This document shows, piece by piece, positions 50,390 to 61,645 of a stretch of DNA of 64,000 nucleotides. The translations under genes and the position numbers were made by a program. The stretch's first letter is position 1. Each line of letters starts with the position of its first letter. Source of the DNA: Certhia americana (lineage: Eukaryota; Chordata; Aves; Passeriformes; Certhiidae); the NCBI GenBank assembly GCA_018697195.1, contig CM031873.1, positions 743,318 through 807,317 of the forward strand, in the 5' to 3' direction. A model generated the notes under the pieces. That model made no database searches and was not told where the DNA came from. It saw nothing but the letters and a program-made list of their open reading frames with translations.

Positions 50390-50405
50390 GGGGGGGGGGG
50401 GGGGG
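50390..50405 (+). repeat. G16 homopolymer
   Basis: Sixteen consecutive G lie on the NTN1 sense strand, in the last intron, after GATTCGGGGA. Sequence length here is error-prone. It could form a G-quadruplex (inference). Confidence 0.85.
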
Positions 50406-51345
50406 AGACAGGAACAGAGGCAGAGAAGATTTTTCTGGGTTTATTTTGGCTGCGTGGGGGAGCTCAGGACTACTCAACTCCCAGAAAAGCAGGGAGGGAA
50501 GGGGGGCTTTGCTGGGGTGGGGGCAGTTAAATCCCGGGGAAGCAGAAGGGATTCCAGCTGGACCCACTGAGGGTGGGGATTTCCAAAAAGGAGAGGGGAT
50601 TATTTGATGAGAGCAGGTGATGCTGATCCAGGTGATGCCCAAACACCACATTTTCTGCACGATTTTGGGGATTTTTCCACTCTTTGTGGGGTGTGGCTGT
50701 GGTAAAGGAAACCTGGAGCTTTTAAATCTCCATTTTTGCCCCTGACTCTGAGCTGCCTGTGCCTCAGCAGGGCCCGATCCTGCACGGATGATGCTGGAAT
50801 GTTTTTGTAGCAGCACTGTGGGCCCAGACTTTGCCCTGGATCCCCATCCCAGCAGTGGGGAGGGAATGGGGCTGAGGAACAGAGTCCTTGTCCCAAAGGT
50901 GAGATCATCTGCTCGCTTTGCCCTTTCTTGGAAAAAAAAAAAAGAAGTCAAAAAATCCTTCCTTCAGCGGAGCCTTCTCTTAGTCACCCCCTTTGTCGAG
51001 AGGAGCCTGGCAGGGGCTGCTGGAAAAAAGCAAAACATGTTTTCAGAAGGCAGCTTGAAAAGAGGGAGGGAGAGGGGAGAAAAACCTGAATCCCCCAAAA
51101 AAACCCCAAGGCAAGGGGGAAGCACCAACCCCGGCACTCAGAGCCCCTTGAGCGGAGAAATCCCATCCCCAGAGCTGAGCAATCCTTGCTGGAGCCACGT
51201 GCTGAGGGAGAGAGCTGGGGCAGTGAGGGGTTCCTCAGCACCAGGGCACACCCAGGGATTAGGGATCATAAATCTCCAATATTAAACCAGTAGGAAATTG
51301 GCAACCGGAGCGAGGCAAAGGCGCCGCCAAATAAATTAAAAACTG

Positions 51346-51372
51346 AAAAAAAAAAAGGGGGGGGGGGGGGGG
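51346..51372 (+). repeat. A11-G16 homopolymer pair
   Basis: Eleven A (51346-51356) are followed directly by sixteen G (51357-51372) and then AAAAA, all in the last NTN1 intron. It is purely purine on the sense strand for about 30 bases. Confidence 0.85.
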
Positions 51373-54141
51373 AAAAATCACATTTTAACACTTTGCTTCA
51401 GCGAGGAGACAGCCCTTTACATTCCCAAACCCAGATGGTGTCGGGGTCACCTTTTGCTGCTGGTTGGAATAAAATCCACATGGATTCTGCTCCACTTGTG
51501 CAGTGAGAGGAGAGCCAAGGCTTTGGAAAACCCTGCCTTGGACTGGGACATCTGTGCCTGCCACCTCTGTGTGTCCCCAGCACCCCTTTCCACCTGGCTA
51601 GATTAAAACCCCTCAGACTGCTCTGTTCCCACTGCCACTCCTTGGGATCTTTCCCAGGGGCCAGCATGGCGATGGTCCCCAAACTTCCAGCTTCCACAGA
51701 CAGGTTTGTGGAATATCACAGGATATGTGTGATATTCCAGGATTTCACAGCGGGATGCACAGAGCTGCCCCTGCAGTCAAACCCCGAGTCAGCCTCAGCA
51801 GGGGAATGCTTGAACTCAGGAGATTTATCACAAACCCCAAGTGCAAATTAAAAAAAGAATGAAATAAGGAGGATTTCCCCAGCCTCCCTCTTTCCGCGGA
51901 GTTTTGGGGCCCTGGAATGCTCATGGAATGCTGCAAGGTGCTGCTTTGCTCTCAAATGTTGTTGTGAGGCTTTGCGCTGGGTTTTGGTTTTATTTACATC
52001 AAACCATCCATCCCTGGGCTTTTATCTCCAGCTTCCAGCCTTTGAGCCTTTCTTGTGGCTGAAGGAGCCGGGAGCATCCCGGAGCTCTGGGGATGCAGGA
52101 GGGGACCAGGGACACAACCCAGGGACCTCTCGGTCACCTCCTTCTGCCAAGGAACCAAAATGTGCTGAGAGCTGGGAGGCACCATCCAGGTGGGATCTGA
52201 TGTTCAGGAGTGTCTGTGTCAGGTGGGATGTGGTTCATGGGGCAGCCCCTGCCCTTACCAGGCCCCAGCTGTGCCCCAGCTGTGCCCCAGCTCCCCAGGC
52301 CCATTTGCTGTCTGAGAGCTCCTTGGGAGCAGAGCAGGTTGCAGGGAAGTGAAGCTGGAGAAAAATCTCTGGATCTCTGGGAGTGCCTGGGATGCAGCAG
52401 CCCCAGATTTCCCCCAGGGCTTGGCTGCCCAAAGTTTGCAAAGGTCAGGGAGGAGCAGGCACAAGGCAGAGGCAGCCCCAAGGCACCAGCAGGATCAGGA
52501 GCTGGACTGGATCCCCTCTTTGCTGAGACCAGTATCACCAGTCTGGAGCAGAGCCCATCTTCACTGAACCAGTATCACCAGACCCAGCTGGAGCTGTGGA
52601 AGTTGCAGCTCCATTGATTTTGTTCTCCTGCTCCCAGGGGAGCCCCATCCCCTCCAGGAACCACCATCCCCTATCCCCTCTCTCCATCTGCTGCCCCAGG
52701 GGTTTCCAGGGATGTTTTTCCAGGCATGCAGAGACAGGGACAGTGGACAGTCCTGAGAGGGTTCAGTGGGAACATCAGCCATGTGAGAGCAGCTCAGCAC
52801 AAAGCCAAGCTTTGTCCCAGGAGAGGGCAGGTGAAGGACAACACCAAATCCCCAAACCCAGCTTTGGACTGGGGGGCACACCTGAGCCAGAGCCCCACAT
52901 CAGGAAGGGACTGAAACCTTCTTCATGAGAAGGGAATCTTTAAATCCCTGGGGATCTCCCAGCTTAGGTGCCTCCAAAAATTCCTCCTGGCCCTTTTCTG
53001 CCTCTCTGCATGTCCTGCATCCCCTGGGAGATGCTGGAGGTGCTGCTCCCACCCCACCACTGAAACACCCAGGCAGACACCACTAAAGCTGGGCTCCAAA
53101 ACCCAGCTCAGGAGGAACTGAACGTCCTGGATGTGAAGCTATGGGCAGGAATCTGGCTGCCAGGGCAGGCAGCTGTGGCTGAGCCAGCCAAGCCTTCCTC
53201 AAAGCTTTCACTCCTTCCACTTCATTAATAAAAAGGGAAAAAATCAGAGACGGGGGCATTGACATAAAAAAAAAATACAGACTGTGTGTTTTAGAGCAGA
53301 GTTTCCTGTAACCACCTCTCTCCAGTTCCCTTTCATTCATTTTCTCCATTTTGTCAGTGTGGACCCAGGCAGGTCAAAGGTTTAAGTTTTTTGGAAAGAT
53401 TTGTTTCCAAAAAATAAAAATTGGCTACTCTTCACATTTTGTTACCTTCACACCAGACAGGGAAATACACGGTCAGAGCTTAGGGTTGTTTTTTTTCCTT
53501 TTTCCCCCCTTTTTTTTTTATTTTAATGAAAGCATCTGGCCTCCATGACATGCTCTGAAAAAAAATACCCTATATATTTTGCAACGTGTTAAAAAGCTGT
53601 GCTGGGCTGCAGAGCTCTGCTTCCTCCCACAGTCTGGAATCACTTGGTTTTAGAAACAGGGGGATGCTCCTCCACCACCATCCCAGGGGGGAAAACTGGA
53701 CTGTTACAAGACAAAGTTTTCCCTGAGGTTTTTGGGAGTTTCTTCTCCCTCTGTTAATTTATACAAACAGGATTGGCCCCTCCGGGGCTCAGCCAGGCAG
53801 CTGAGACAGGCAGGTGGGTGGGCAGAGCTTTACAGCTGCCAGGACATGGAGGGAGGAGTGAGGGAAAAGGGAAAAACTCACTGATTTGGCTAAAAAGTTC
53901 TCTGTGGTTGTGCTGCCTGTGCAGAGCCTGGCCTCTCAGAGCCCAAATCCTCACCTGGGATTTCTCTCTGTCTCTGCTGGTGGCAAACACACCCAGGAGG
54001 GCTGGGCAGGTCCTGTCTGGGGAAGGGATTTTCCTGGAAGCTGATTTTTAGCCCTGTCTCAGGAAAGAGCAAAGGCTGAGGTTTCCTCAGTCCATGGCTA
54101 CAGAGGAGGGAGCACAGCATCAGCCATGGGCTTGGAAAATA

Positions 54142-54246
54142 TCATCCTCACCATCCTCATCATCATCACCATCATCACCACCATCACCATCATCACCATC
54201 ACCACCATCACCATCACCACCATCACCATCACCACCATAACCATCC
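54142..54246. repeat. CAT/CAC trinucleotide array
   Basis: About 100 bp of CATCAC-type triplets (mixed CAT, CAC, ATC) lie about 400 bp upstream of the last NTN1 acceptor. A frame through it reads Ile-Thr repeats and is an artefact. Confidence 0.9.
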
Positions 54247-54642
54247 CCTTCTGCAGGGATCATGGTTTTCCTCCCACCTCAGTCCTGCTGTGGGAGCTGG
54301 AGCTCTGCCAGTCCTCTGCCTGGACCATGGAGATCTCCTTGGAGCCATCCTGCACTTACAGAGATGTTTCAGTGGCTCTGTCAGACACAGAGCTGGAGAG
54401 CATCTCCCAAGCCTGTGGTGGTCTCAGAGGCTTTGCTGAGCCCCTCGGATGCAGCATTGGCTGTTCCTGTTCTTGCGGGGTGGCCTGGGGACAGAGTTTT
54501 GGGGCATCCACAACCCCAGGCTGCTGCAAAATCCCTCTTTCTCACACTGCCCACTAGGTAAGGCTTGCAGTTCGTTTTCTCCTCACCAGCCCAAACAATA
54601 ACACCATTTCCTCTCTTTCCTGTGTGTTGTTTTTTTTTCCAG

Positions 54643-54971
54643 CTGTCCAAATCCACATCCTGAAAGCAGAAAAAAACGCGGACTGGTGGAAGTTCACGGT
54701 GAACATCATCTCCGTCTACAAGCAAGGCAGCAACCGGATCCGGCGCGGAGACCAGACCCTGTGGATCCACTCCAAGGATGTAGCCTGCAAGTGCCCCAAA
54801 ATCAAGCCCATGAAGAAATATTTGCTGCTGGGCAACAACGAGGACTCTCCTGACCAGAGTGGCATCATTGCGGACAAAACCAGCCTGGTGATCCAGTGGC
54901 GGGACACCTGGGCCCGGCGGCTCCGGAAGTTCCAGCAGCGGGAGAAGAAGGGGAAGTGTAAGAAAGCCTAA
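54643..54971 (+). CDS. NTN1: NTN1 terminal coding exon: NTR domain and basic C-terminus
   Basis: This exon completes Ala and encodes [20 protein letters not shown] and on to the TAA at 54969-54971, 108 full residues. It carries the core of the NTR domain: [17 protein letters not shown], then [20 protein letters not shown], then [19 protein letters not shown]. The tail [18 protein letters not shown] is the highly basic, heparin-binding netrin-1 C-terminus. Cysteines in ACKC and GKCKK complete six for the domain. The acceptor is TTTTTTTTCCAG at 54642. A Met-started frame beginning at 54624 reads through the acceptor into the exon, but its first residues are intron. Length, residues and stop position agree with full-length netrin-1. 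Confidence 0.98.
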
Positions 54972-55117
54972 AAGAGGAGAAGGAGAGGGAGAGACTGACT
55001 GTGCATGCTGCTTTGTGTAGAGCTGGGGCGGGCAGGGACCGGCTGCCAGGGCTGGCTGGGGGGACAGGGGGACAGCGACCATGGCTGGGGAGTGCTGGGC
55101 TTGCACCAGGGAAGACA

Positions 55118-55365
55118 AAACCCAACAGGACCCAAGAGAACTCAACAGGACCCAACAGGACCCAACAGAAGCCAACAGGACCCAAGAAAACCCAACAGGA
55201 CCCAACAGAACCCAATAGAACTCAACAGGACCCAAAAAACCCCAACAGGACCCAAGAAAACCCAACAGGACCCAACAGAACCCAACAGGACCCAAAAGAA
55301 CCCAACAGAACCCAACAGGACTCAAGAAAACCCAACAGAATCCAACAGAATCCAACAGAACCCAG
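55118..55365 (+). repeat. NTN1: 10-bp minisatellite in the NTN1 3' UTR
   Basis: About 24 units close to ACCCAACAGG or ACCCAACAGA begin about 150 bp after the stop codon. Variants include ACCCAAGAAA and ACTCAACAGG. The transcript would carry a long, A/C-rich, nearly U-free and probably unstructured segment. Reading frames on either strand become Asn-Pro-Thr-Gly-type or Trp-Val-Leu-Leu-type repeats and should be ignored. Confidence 0.93.
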
Positions 55366-57580
55366 TCACACACAGACAGGACCCACGAGTGGGGTGCTGG
55401 CACGCAGCACCTGGGGCCCCCCAGCTTCCTCCTGCCCTGTTGCTGAAGAACTCAGAGACACCAAACTGCCTTCCAGCTGCCAACATCTGCTGCCTCCAAA
55501 GCACAGCACGGGCACACCCACCCCGTAAGAAACTAATCAACAGCACCGCTGGAAATTAACTCCCCATCCCCAAAATACCTGTTTGCAACTTAGGCTGACC
55601 CAGACAGTTCTTGTAGAGGAAACTAAACCCAGACTTTTGCTGAGGACAGATCCGAGGATCGGCAGACGGGGTCTTGGAGGGCTTTGGTATCCAACAGCCG
55701 TGGCCACCACCCACTGATGGTGCCTGGGGTGGCCGAGATCTCCAGCTGTGATGATGCTCTGGGTCCATTCAGGCACAGCCAGGAGGGGACAATGCTGGGG
55801 GGTGATTTCCTGCTGTGCATAACTCTGGGTATGGCTCCGTGCCCCTGAGGATGCTGCCCCCAGCACAGTGGAGGAGTGTGAGCCCTCAGGGTGCCCCTCC
55901 AGCCACCCTTTTACAGACAAGGAGACCCAGGATCCTCAAGGAAACACCAAGACTTGGCAAAACATGAGTTAGCATCCCGTTCCCATAAAGCGTCCTGGAA
56001 AATCCTGCCAGTCTCAGTCCCTGAATCCCCACTGTGGCCACCCCTGACCCTCCTCCGTGAGCTCGGTCCCCTCTGCTGCTGTGAGCACTCCAGAAAGCCT
56101 CAGATGGCAGAAAACCCCTGCAGGTGCCACCAAGGTTCTGGCTGGTCACTGCTTACAGACTCAGGCAGCTCTTCCAAACCCACAGCAGCTCTGCCCACAC
56201 TCCCTCTGGAGCTGCAGCCCCTGACATCCCTGGGAAAGGTCCTGGAGACAAAATGGGGAGCAGAGGGTGCCAGGGACTGTCCCTGTGGGCGGTGGGGCCA
56301 CTGCAGAGCTCCAGGGTAGAGCCCACAAAGGGCAGGAACCGTGTCAGTGAGGTGTGACCCACCTGGGGCTCTCCTCCTCCTGCTGTGGGGACAAAGAGCC
56401 AATTTAACCCCCCCAATTTCCAGTCATTAACGCACTGAGCACAGTGGAGTCTGCCTCACCTCAGACTGGAGCATCTCCCCTGGGGCACCCTGGGGGCAGG
56501 ACTGGCTCTGGGATTGTCACCAGGCTGTTCCCCTGCCACACCAGCCCGTGGGGAATGGGGATATCCAATTCCACCTCACCCGTGGAGATGAGGAGATGCT
56601 GGGGCAGGGAGGGCAGGTTGGTACCTGTAGGAGAAGCAAACAGTCGCTATGAAAAGCAAAACCGCCCTGATATTTTTCCTTTTAGGAAACTTGGAAACAT
56701 CTCTTTTTATGACATTTTCCAGTGGTTTTGCCTTGTTTTATAGCAATTGACAATATTTATATAATGACATAAACCACCATAAAGCAGGGCAGCCGTGTAA
56801 ATAGGTGCAAAGAGGAGGCTCCCAGGGCTGCTGGAGACAGCACCTGGAGGGATCCAGCTCTGCTGAGCCTCCCCTGCCACCACAAGGCCCCCAGAATTAA
56901 TCTGGGTATTAGGAGAAAAAATCCCACCCTGGACATCAAGCAACTTGCCCCCCTCCAAGTCGGTGTTTTCTCCCCTTCCCCAAATTTGGCTTGGTTTTCC
57001 TTATCTCAAAACTCAAGGAGAGGTTTTGCAGGCAAGGAAAGTGAAGCCACCAGGTTCTGAAGGATAAAATCTGACCTCAAGTGTCTGAATGGAGGCTCAA
57101 AGCCCCAAAAGGGGGCTTGGATGCTCTCCTGCAGCCACCACCAGCTGCTGCCAGGGAACCCCAAAGCTGGGGACAGCACAGCCCCGGGTAGCAGGGATGT
57201 CCCCAACCTTCAAACGGTGCCTAAAAGTAACAGAATCCAACCCAAAGCCAGTTCTCCACGTGGAGAGCAGGAAGGAAAGGCCAGGGGATGTGGGGATTTG
57301 GGAACTGCCCATGGCACACCTGGATACCCAATGCTCACTCCCAATTTCCACCCTTGTCAGCAGAGACACCCCCCCAGCACAGCCTGGACACCCCAAACCC
57401 CCCAGGGACACCCTCCAGACCCTTCCCTGCTCCCACACTGGTCTTGGAGGCTGCAGAGGAGCCCCCCACACCCCCTCTCCCAACAGCCAGACCCCTGCAG
57501 GCACTGACACAGCCTGGGCACTCAGAAGGAAAGGAGTTGGCACCAGAGCCTGGCACAGCAGGGAGGGGAGTCCCCAGACC

Positions 57581-57875
57581 CAGGACCACCAGGACCTGCC
57601 CCACCAAAACCTGTCCCAGCAGGTCCTGTCCTTCCAGGACCTGTCCCAGCAGAACTGTCCCTCTAGGACCTGTCTCTCCAGGACCTATCCCACGAAAATC
57701 TGTCCCTCCAGGACCTGTCCCAGCAGGATCTGTCCCACCAAAATCTGTCCCACCAGGACCTGTCCCTTCAGGATCTGTCCCAGCAGACCTGTTCCTTCAG
57801 GACCTGTCCCACCATGACCCGTCCCATCAAAACCTGTCCCACCAGGACCTGTCCCTTCAGGACCTGTCCCTCCAT
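57581..57875 (+). repeat. NTN1: 15-bp minisatellite in the NTN1 3' UTR
   Basis: About twenty units of CTGTCCCACCAGGAC, with variants such as CTGTCCCTTCAGGAC and CTGTCCCAGCAGGAT, fill 295 bp. Because 15 is divisible by three, the frame stays open and gives a false collagen-like Cys/Pro-rich peptide. Confidence 0.92.
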
Positions 57876-57994
57876 CCCTGCTGGAGTTTTGTGCTTTCCA
57901 GCCTGTGCTTTCCAGGCAAACCCCCCCAGTCCATCCACGCTCCCAGTGCCCTTCACGCCCTCCCAGTGCCCCTGACCTTCAGGAGCTGCTGCTG

Positions 57995-58113
57995 CAACTG
58001 GTGGAACTGGAGCAGCCACTGCTGGGAGGGCAGAGCAGCCTCATTTTGGGTTCCAGAGGTGCAAATCTTCCCCGCAACCCCCCCAGGACACCTCCAGGAG
58101 GACACATCTGCCC
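57995..58113 (+). repeat. Inverted repeat, left arm (inside NTN1 3' UTR)
   Basis: This segment, from CAACTGGTGGAACTGGAGCA to GGACACATCTGCCC, matches the reverse complement of 59054-59165 at about 95% identity by eye, with one ~7-bp indel and about six substitutions. It lies in the NTN1 3' UTR, about 650 bp before the poly(A) signal. Confidence 0.9.
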
Positions 58114-58766
58114 ACAGGGACACCGTACCCCCCTCATCACCAGCACAGCTGGGGGCAGCTCTGGGGGTCAGCAGAGAACTCAGCTGTGGCCCTGGGGACA
58201 GCAGTGGGACCCTGAGGATGGCCGGGAAGGGGCTGTGGTGCCTTCAGAGAGGCTTCGGAGAGCAGCTGAAATGCCAAAACAATCATCACTGACCGTAGCA
58301 GCCGACAGAAGTCGCTTGGTCTCGTTTCTGTTCGTCCCCTTGTGTCCGTGCCCCCTCCCCGCCCCTGCCTCACCCCCTCACAAACCTGTGTTCGTTTTGG
58401 GGTTGTGTTTTTTTTTTAAATTTTTTTGTTTTGTTTGTTTTTTTATTATTTCTGTTAATATCTTTTGTTTGTTTTTTTATTATTTCTGTAAATGTTGTTT
58501 AGTTATGACCATGGCAGACTGCTTTGGGCGATGTTTCTTTACAATGCATACTAATATATTATGGTTATTATATATGAATATATTTAATGACACGTGAAAA
58601 AGTTGTGGATTTTCTTATTGTTTTTCTGAGTTGTTTCTTTTTTTTTTCCTTTTTTTTTTTTTCCTCCCCTTTTGTTTGTTTGTTCGTTAGATTGGCTGTA
58701 ATTGACCCGAAGGAGCTTGTAACTGTTCAGCACCCCCTCGGTAGAACTAAAGTCAGAAACCAGTTG

Positions 58767-58772
58767 AATAAA
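58767..58772 (+). promoter_or_regulatory. NTN1: NTN1 poly(A) signal AATAAA
   Basis: A canonical AATAAA sits in GTTGAATAAACTCTTGT at the end of the AT-rich 3' UTR block. GT-rich sequence (TTGCTGGGTGAGCCCGTGGG) follows about 55 bp later as a plausible downstream element. Confidence 0.85.
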
Positions 58773-58790
58773 CTCTTGTAAACTGTAAAA

Positions 58791-61639
58791 ATCTCCAGGA
58801 ATTTCTGCTTTTTCCCCTCACCATTGCTGGGTGAGCCCGTGGGACAAAGATCTGTGCAAGGAAATGATGGTGTCCCCTGCACTCCCTGGGTCTGTCAGTG
58901 TCCCCTTGGCAGGGTTGAGGTGGCACAGCCATTTCTGACTGACTGTCCCTGCCCAGCACCCCCAGGCAGTGGCCACGTGGCCTTGGGGACAGCGGGGTCA
59001 CCTGGGTGGGTGGCATGGGGGGAGTCCCCACCAAACCTGCAGAGCCCAAATCCGGGCAGACGTGTCCTCCTGGAGGTGTCCTGGGGGGGCTGCAGGGAAG
59101 AATTGCACCCCCAAAATGAGGCTGCTCTGCCCTCCCAGCAGTGGCTGCTCCAGTTCCGCCAGTTGTCCCCCCCAGAGCTGGGGGACAGGGGTGGGGACAG
59201 CCAAAATTTGAAGTTGGGAAAGCTGCCAAGCCCCTTCTGGGTCCCTGTCCCATGCAGTGTCCCTGGGCAGTGCTGCCCTCCCTGCTCATCCTCTGCAGGG
59301 CTCGGGGCTCCACCAGCTCCATCCCAGGATCAACGGGGTCAGCACGGAGAGCTGGGAGGGAACTGAGGCAGCAAAACACTCCCAGGGACAAAAAAACCCA
59401 GCAAAAGGTGCTGCCGAGTGCTGGGGGTCAGCCCAGCTGGGAATTTATGAATCCAAAACCATCCCGGGGGCGGAAATCTCAGCTCTTTATTGCAGAGACA
59501 AACGGGTGACAAGTGCCAGCCCTCTGCTCCCAGGGGCAAATGGGCTTCCCAGATTGCAGGTGGCCACTTGTCCAAAGGTGACACGGTGGCTCTGGAAAGG
59601 GGGGGGTGAGGTTTTTCCCACGGAGGGGTTTTCCCAGCCTTGGGAGCCACCCACACACCGAGCTCACAGCAGGAATCAGGGAATGTGAAAATGCCCAGCA
59701 GCCTCCCAAGGTGGTCCCTGGTCTCCTGCAGGAGGTGGGGACATCCAAGAGCCTGGAGCACACACCAGACTGGGATTTTTGGTGAAAGTACAGCTGGAAG
59801 CAGCTGAACTCCTGAGCACATCTTCCAGGAGAGAAACGGGGGTGGTGGCAGGGAAGGAGAAGCCCGGGACATCTCTGGGCACATTCCAGGGAGATCCTTG
59901 CTTGGAGAAGTCACTCCAGGTTTGCTGCTCAGAGCCAAACTCTGGCGTCTCTCGCCTTTTATTTTATTTTATTATTTATTTTAGTCTTCCTTTTTCTTTA
60001 GTGGAGCAAGGAGACAGAAAAGCTTCCCTGCACACAGCAGAGCAGAGCGCTGCCAAATCCGCTGCTTTTTAATAAAATTCCTCACCCACATGACACGTTA
60101 AATGTTACCTAAAGGGCAAAGCTGAGAACCCCTTTGTTTGCTGGCACAACCAGCAAATCCTGGTGTTTCCACCCTCCCCAGGCAAAATATGTTGGGGGGA
60201 CCCAGTGGGTCAGAAAGTTCCTTTGAAAGCCTCAGCCAGAACAAATTCCCTGTGGAACGTGGCTCAGGATGAGTTCCATGTCCATCCTGCCTAGCCTGGG
60301 AATTCAAACAAAGCCATAATTCCCTCCAGAACTGAGTTTTATTTAGAAGCCCAGGCCCATGGTCCCATCTGAACAAACCCTGGGTTGTTCTCCTGAGGAG
60401 CCACAGGGCTGCTCCAGAGCTGGGAGTGAAATCCTGCTGCAGGCTTGGAGGCTGCTGCTGAGGAACAGCTCCAGGAGCATTCCCAGCGTCGCTCCCTCTG
60501 CAGGAATGCTCAGATCTGGAACTGCTCTCCAAAGCCCTTCCTCGTTTCCAGCTGGAGCAGCCCTGCCTGAGCTCCATTTCTAATCTGACACCAACAATGA
60601 ACTCATCAAGCCCCTGCCGTGTCCTCTGGAAGATGAGGACACGAAACCACCTCTGCTTGCCACAGAAACCCTCTCTGACAGCCACGGGGTGAAGCATCTC
60701 TGCAGGAACACTGACCAGGCCCAGCCTGGGTAAAGTAAATCTGTAAATTTTCTCCAGCAGAGCACACAAAGACTGCAGGGGAGCCCCAGCCTCCGGTGTC
60801 TCCTGCAGCTCAGGGTGTTGAGGGTGGGCTGGAGGGGGCACAGCTGGAGCTCTGGGCCCTGCTCTCCACCAAGCTCCTCTCTCCCTTGCCCCGTGCCCTC
60901 CCCAGGAGCACAAAGACAGGGAAATGCTCTCTGGAGCCAGGGCACAGCTCCCACAGCTGCAGGACACAGCACCACAGGGGGGGAAGAGGAGCTGGGAATG
61001 GTCAAGGTCAGACTGGACAGGGCTTGGAGCACCCTGGGCTCCTGTGTGTCCCTGCCCATGGCCACTGGATGGGATTTAAAGTCCTGCCCATCCAAACCCT
61101 TCTGGGATTTTGGGTACTCCATGTGTCCCATGGGGTTCTCAGGAGCTCCCTGCCTCTGCTTCCTGCAGAACTCCCTCCTCTTCCTCAGCTCTCATCCTCA
61201 GAGCTCCAGCCAACACCTGCACCCTGCAGGGAGATGACTGGAGGTGATCTGCAGTCACCAAACCCTCAGCAAAGGGGGCAGTGCCCAAGTCCCAGGCTGG
61301 GGAAACTGAGCCCAGAAGGACAAAAAGGATTTGTGGCAGTCAAGAGGGGCCATGAGGGACACGTGTCCCACCTCCCAGAGCAGTGCTGGATGTGGCCAAA
61401 GGCAGGAGAGAGCTGGGAAAGGAGACACCACCAGGGCAGGTGAGGGCCAGCCCTCGCAAGTCTCACAGATCTGTCATAATACACATGAGGTCTGACAAGA
61501 GTTCCTTATTTCCTTCCCCAGACCAGCTTCGAGGATATGGCAGCGTTGGATAAATCATTCACAGCCAACACAAGACAGTAGGAGACAATAAAACCCCAGG
61601 CAGAGAAACTGTCTAGAAATGAATCAGCTTTAATCAGTA
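58791..61639. other. Intergenic strip between convergent NTN1 and STX8
   Basis: I see no gene here. The stretch includes the right arm of the inverted repeat (59054-59165), a T-rich tract at 59.96-60.00 kb, a + strand AATAAA at 60071-60076 and minus-strand AATAAA hexamers at 59486-59491 and 60338-60343. If STX8 uses one of those distal hexamers, part of this strip is STX8 3' UTR. Open frames up to 289 codons are GC-rich chance frames without splice context. Confidence 0.75.
59054..59165 (-). repeat. Inverted repeat, right arm (past NTN1 poly(A) site)
   Basis: This is the reverse-oriented partner of 57995-58113. It opens GGGCAGACGTGTCCTCCTGG and closes GGAACTGG's complement CCAGTTCCGCCAGTTG. 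The loop between the arms is about 940 bp and contains the NTN1 poly(A) signal. Confidence 0.9.
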
Positions 61640-61645
61640 TTTATT
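61640..61645 (-). promoter_or_regulatory. STX8: Candidate STX8 poly(A) signal AATAAA
   Basis: TTTATT on the + strand reads AATAAA on the STX8 strand, within CAGTATTTATTGCTTG in an AT-rich block. Competing candidates are ATTAAA at 61908-61913 and AATAAA at 60338-60343 and 59486-59491. Confidence 0.35.

Larger units (their letters stand above)
48791..54642 (+). other. NTN1: NTN1 last intron
   Basis: This 5.9-kb intron runs from GTGAGT to a long pyrimidine tract and TTCCAG. No exon is seen. It contains a ~35-bp repeat at 49.5 kb, a T-rich tract at 50.27-50.30 kb, two G16 runs (50390-50405 and 51357-51372) and a CAT/CAC trinucleotide array at 54.14-54.25 kb, about 400 bp before the last exon. 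A TAATTA-bearing block at 50.04-50.25 kb may be regulatory. Confidence 0.92.
54972..58790 (+). other. NTN1: NTN1 3' UTR
   Basis: The ~3.8-kb stretch after the stop runs to an AATAAA at 58767-58772; cleavage is placed about 15-25 bases later, so the end is approximate. A long 3' UTR is usual for vertebrate NTN1. Two minisatellites lie inside it (55118-55365 and 57581-57875). One arm of an inverted repeat is at 57995-58113. The last ~530 bp are AT-rich, with T tracts and ATATTTAATGACACGTG; they look the most conserved and could hold binding sites for RNA-binding proteins or microRNAs (inference). I see no good earlier AATAAA on this strand. Open frames here are repeat-driven. Confidence 0.85.

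Noticed and set aside
54624..54642. Upstream Met as a start for the terminal NTN1 frame
   Set aside because: These bases are the pyrimidine tract and AG acceptor of the last intron. The exon begins at 54643 and joins the 48716-48790 exon in frame.
54381..55403. 340-codon minus-strand open frame across the last NTN1 exon
   Set aside because: It is antisense to the conserved NTR exon and continues through the 10-bp 3' UTR minisatellite, giving Val-Gly-Phe-Cys-Trp-Val-type repeats. The sense strand is the real coding strand.
57288..58292. 334-codon plus-strand open frame, Cys/Pro rich
   Set aside because: Its length comes from the frame-preserving 15-bp minisatellite in the NTN1 3' UTR.
60071..60076. 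AATAAA on the + strand as the main NTN1 end
   Set aside because: An earlier AATAAA at 58767 sits in a much more 3'-end-like context. The later one may only be a rare read-through site.
60098..60967. 289-codon minus-strand open frame between NTN1 and STX8
   Set aside because: Low-complexity Leu/Ser/Arg composition without domains. It lies downstream of the STX8 stop, where at most 3' UTR is expected.
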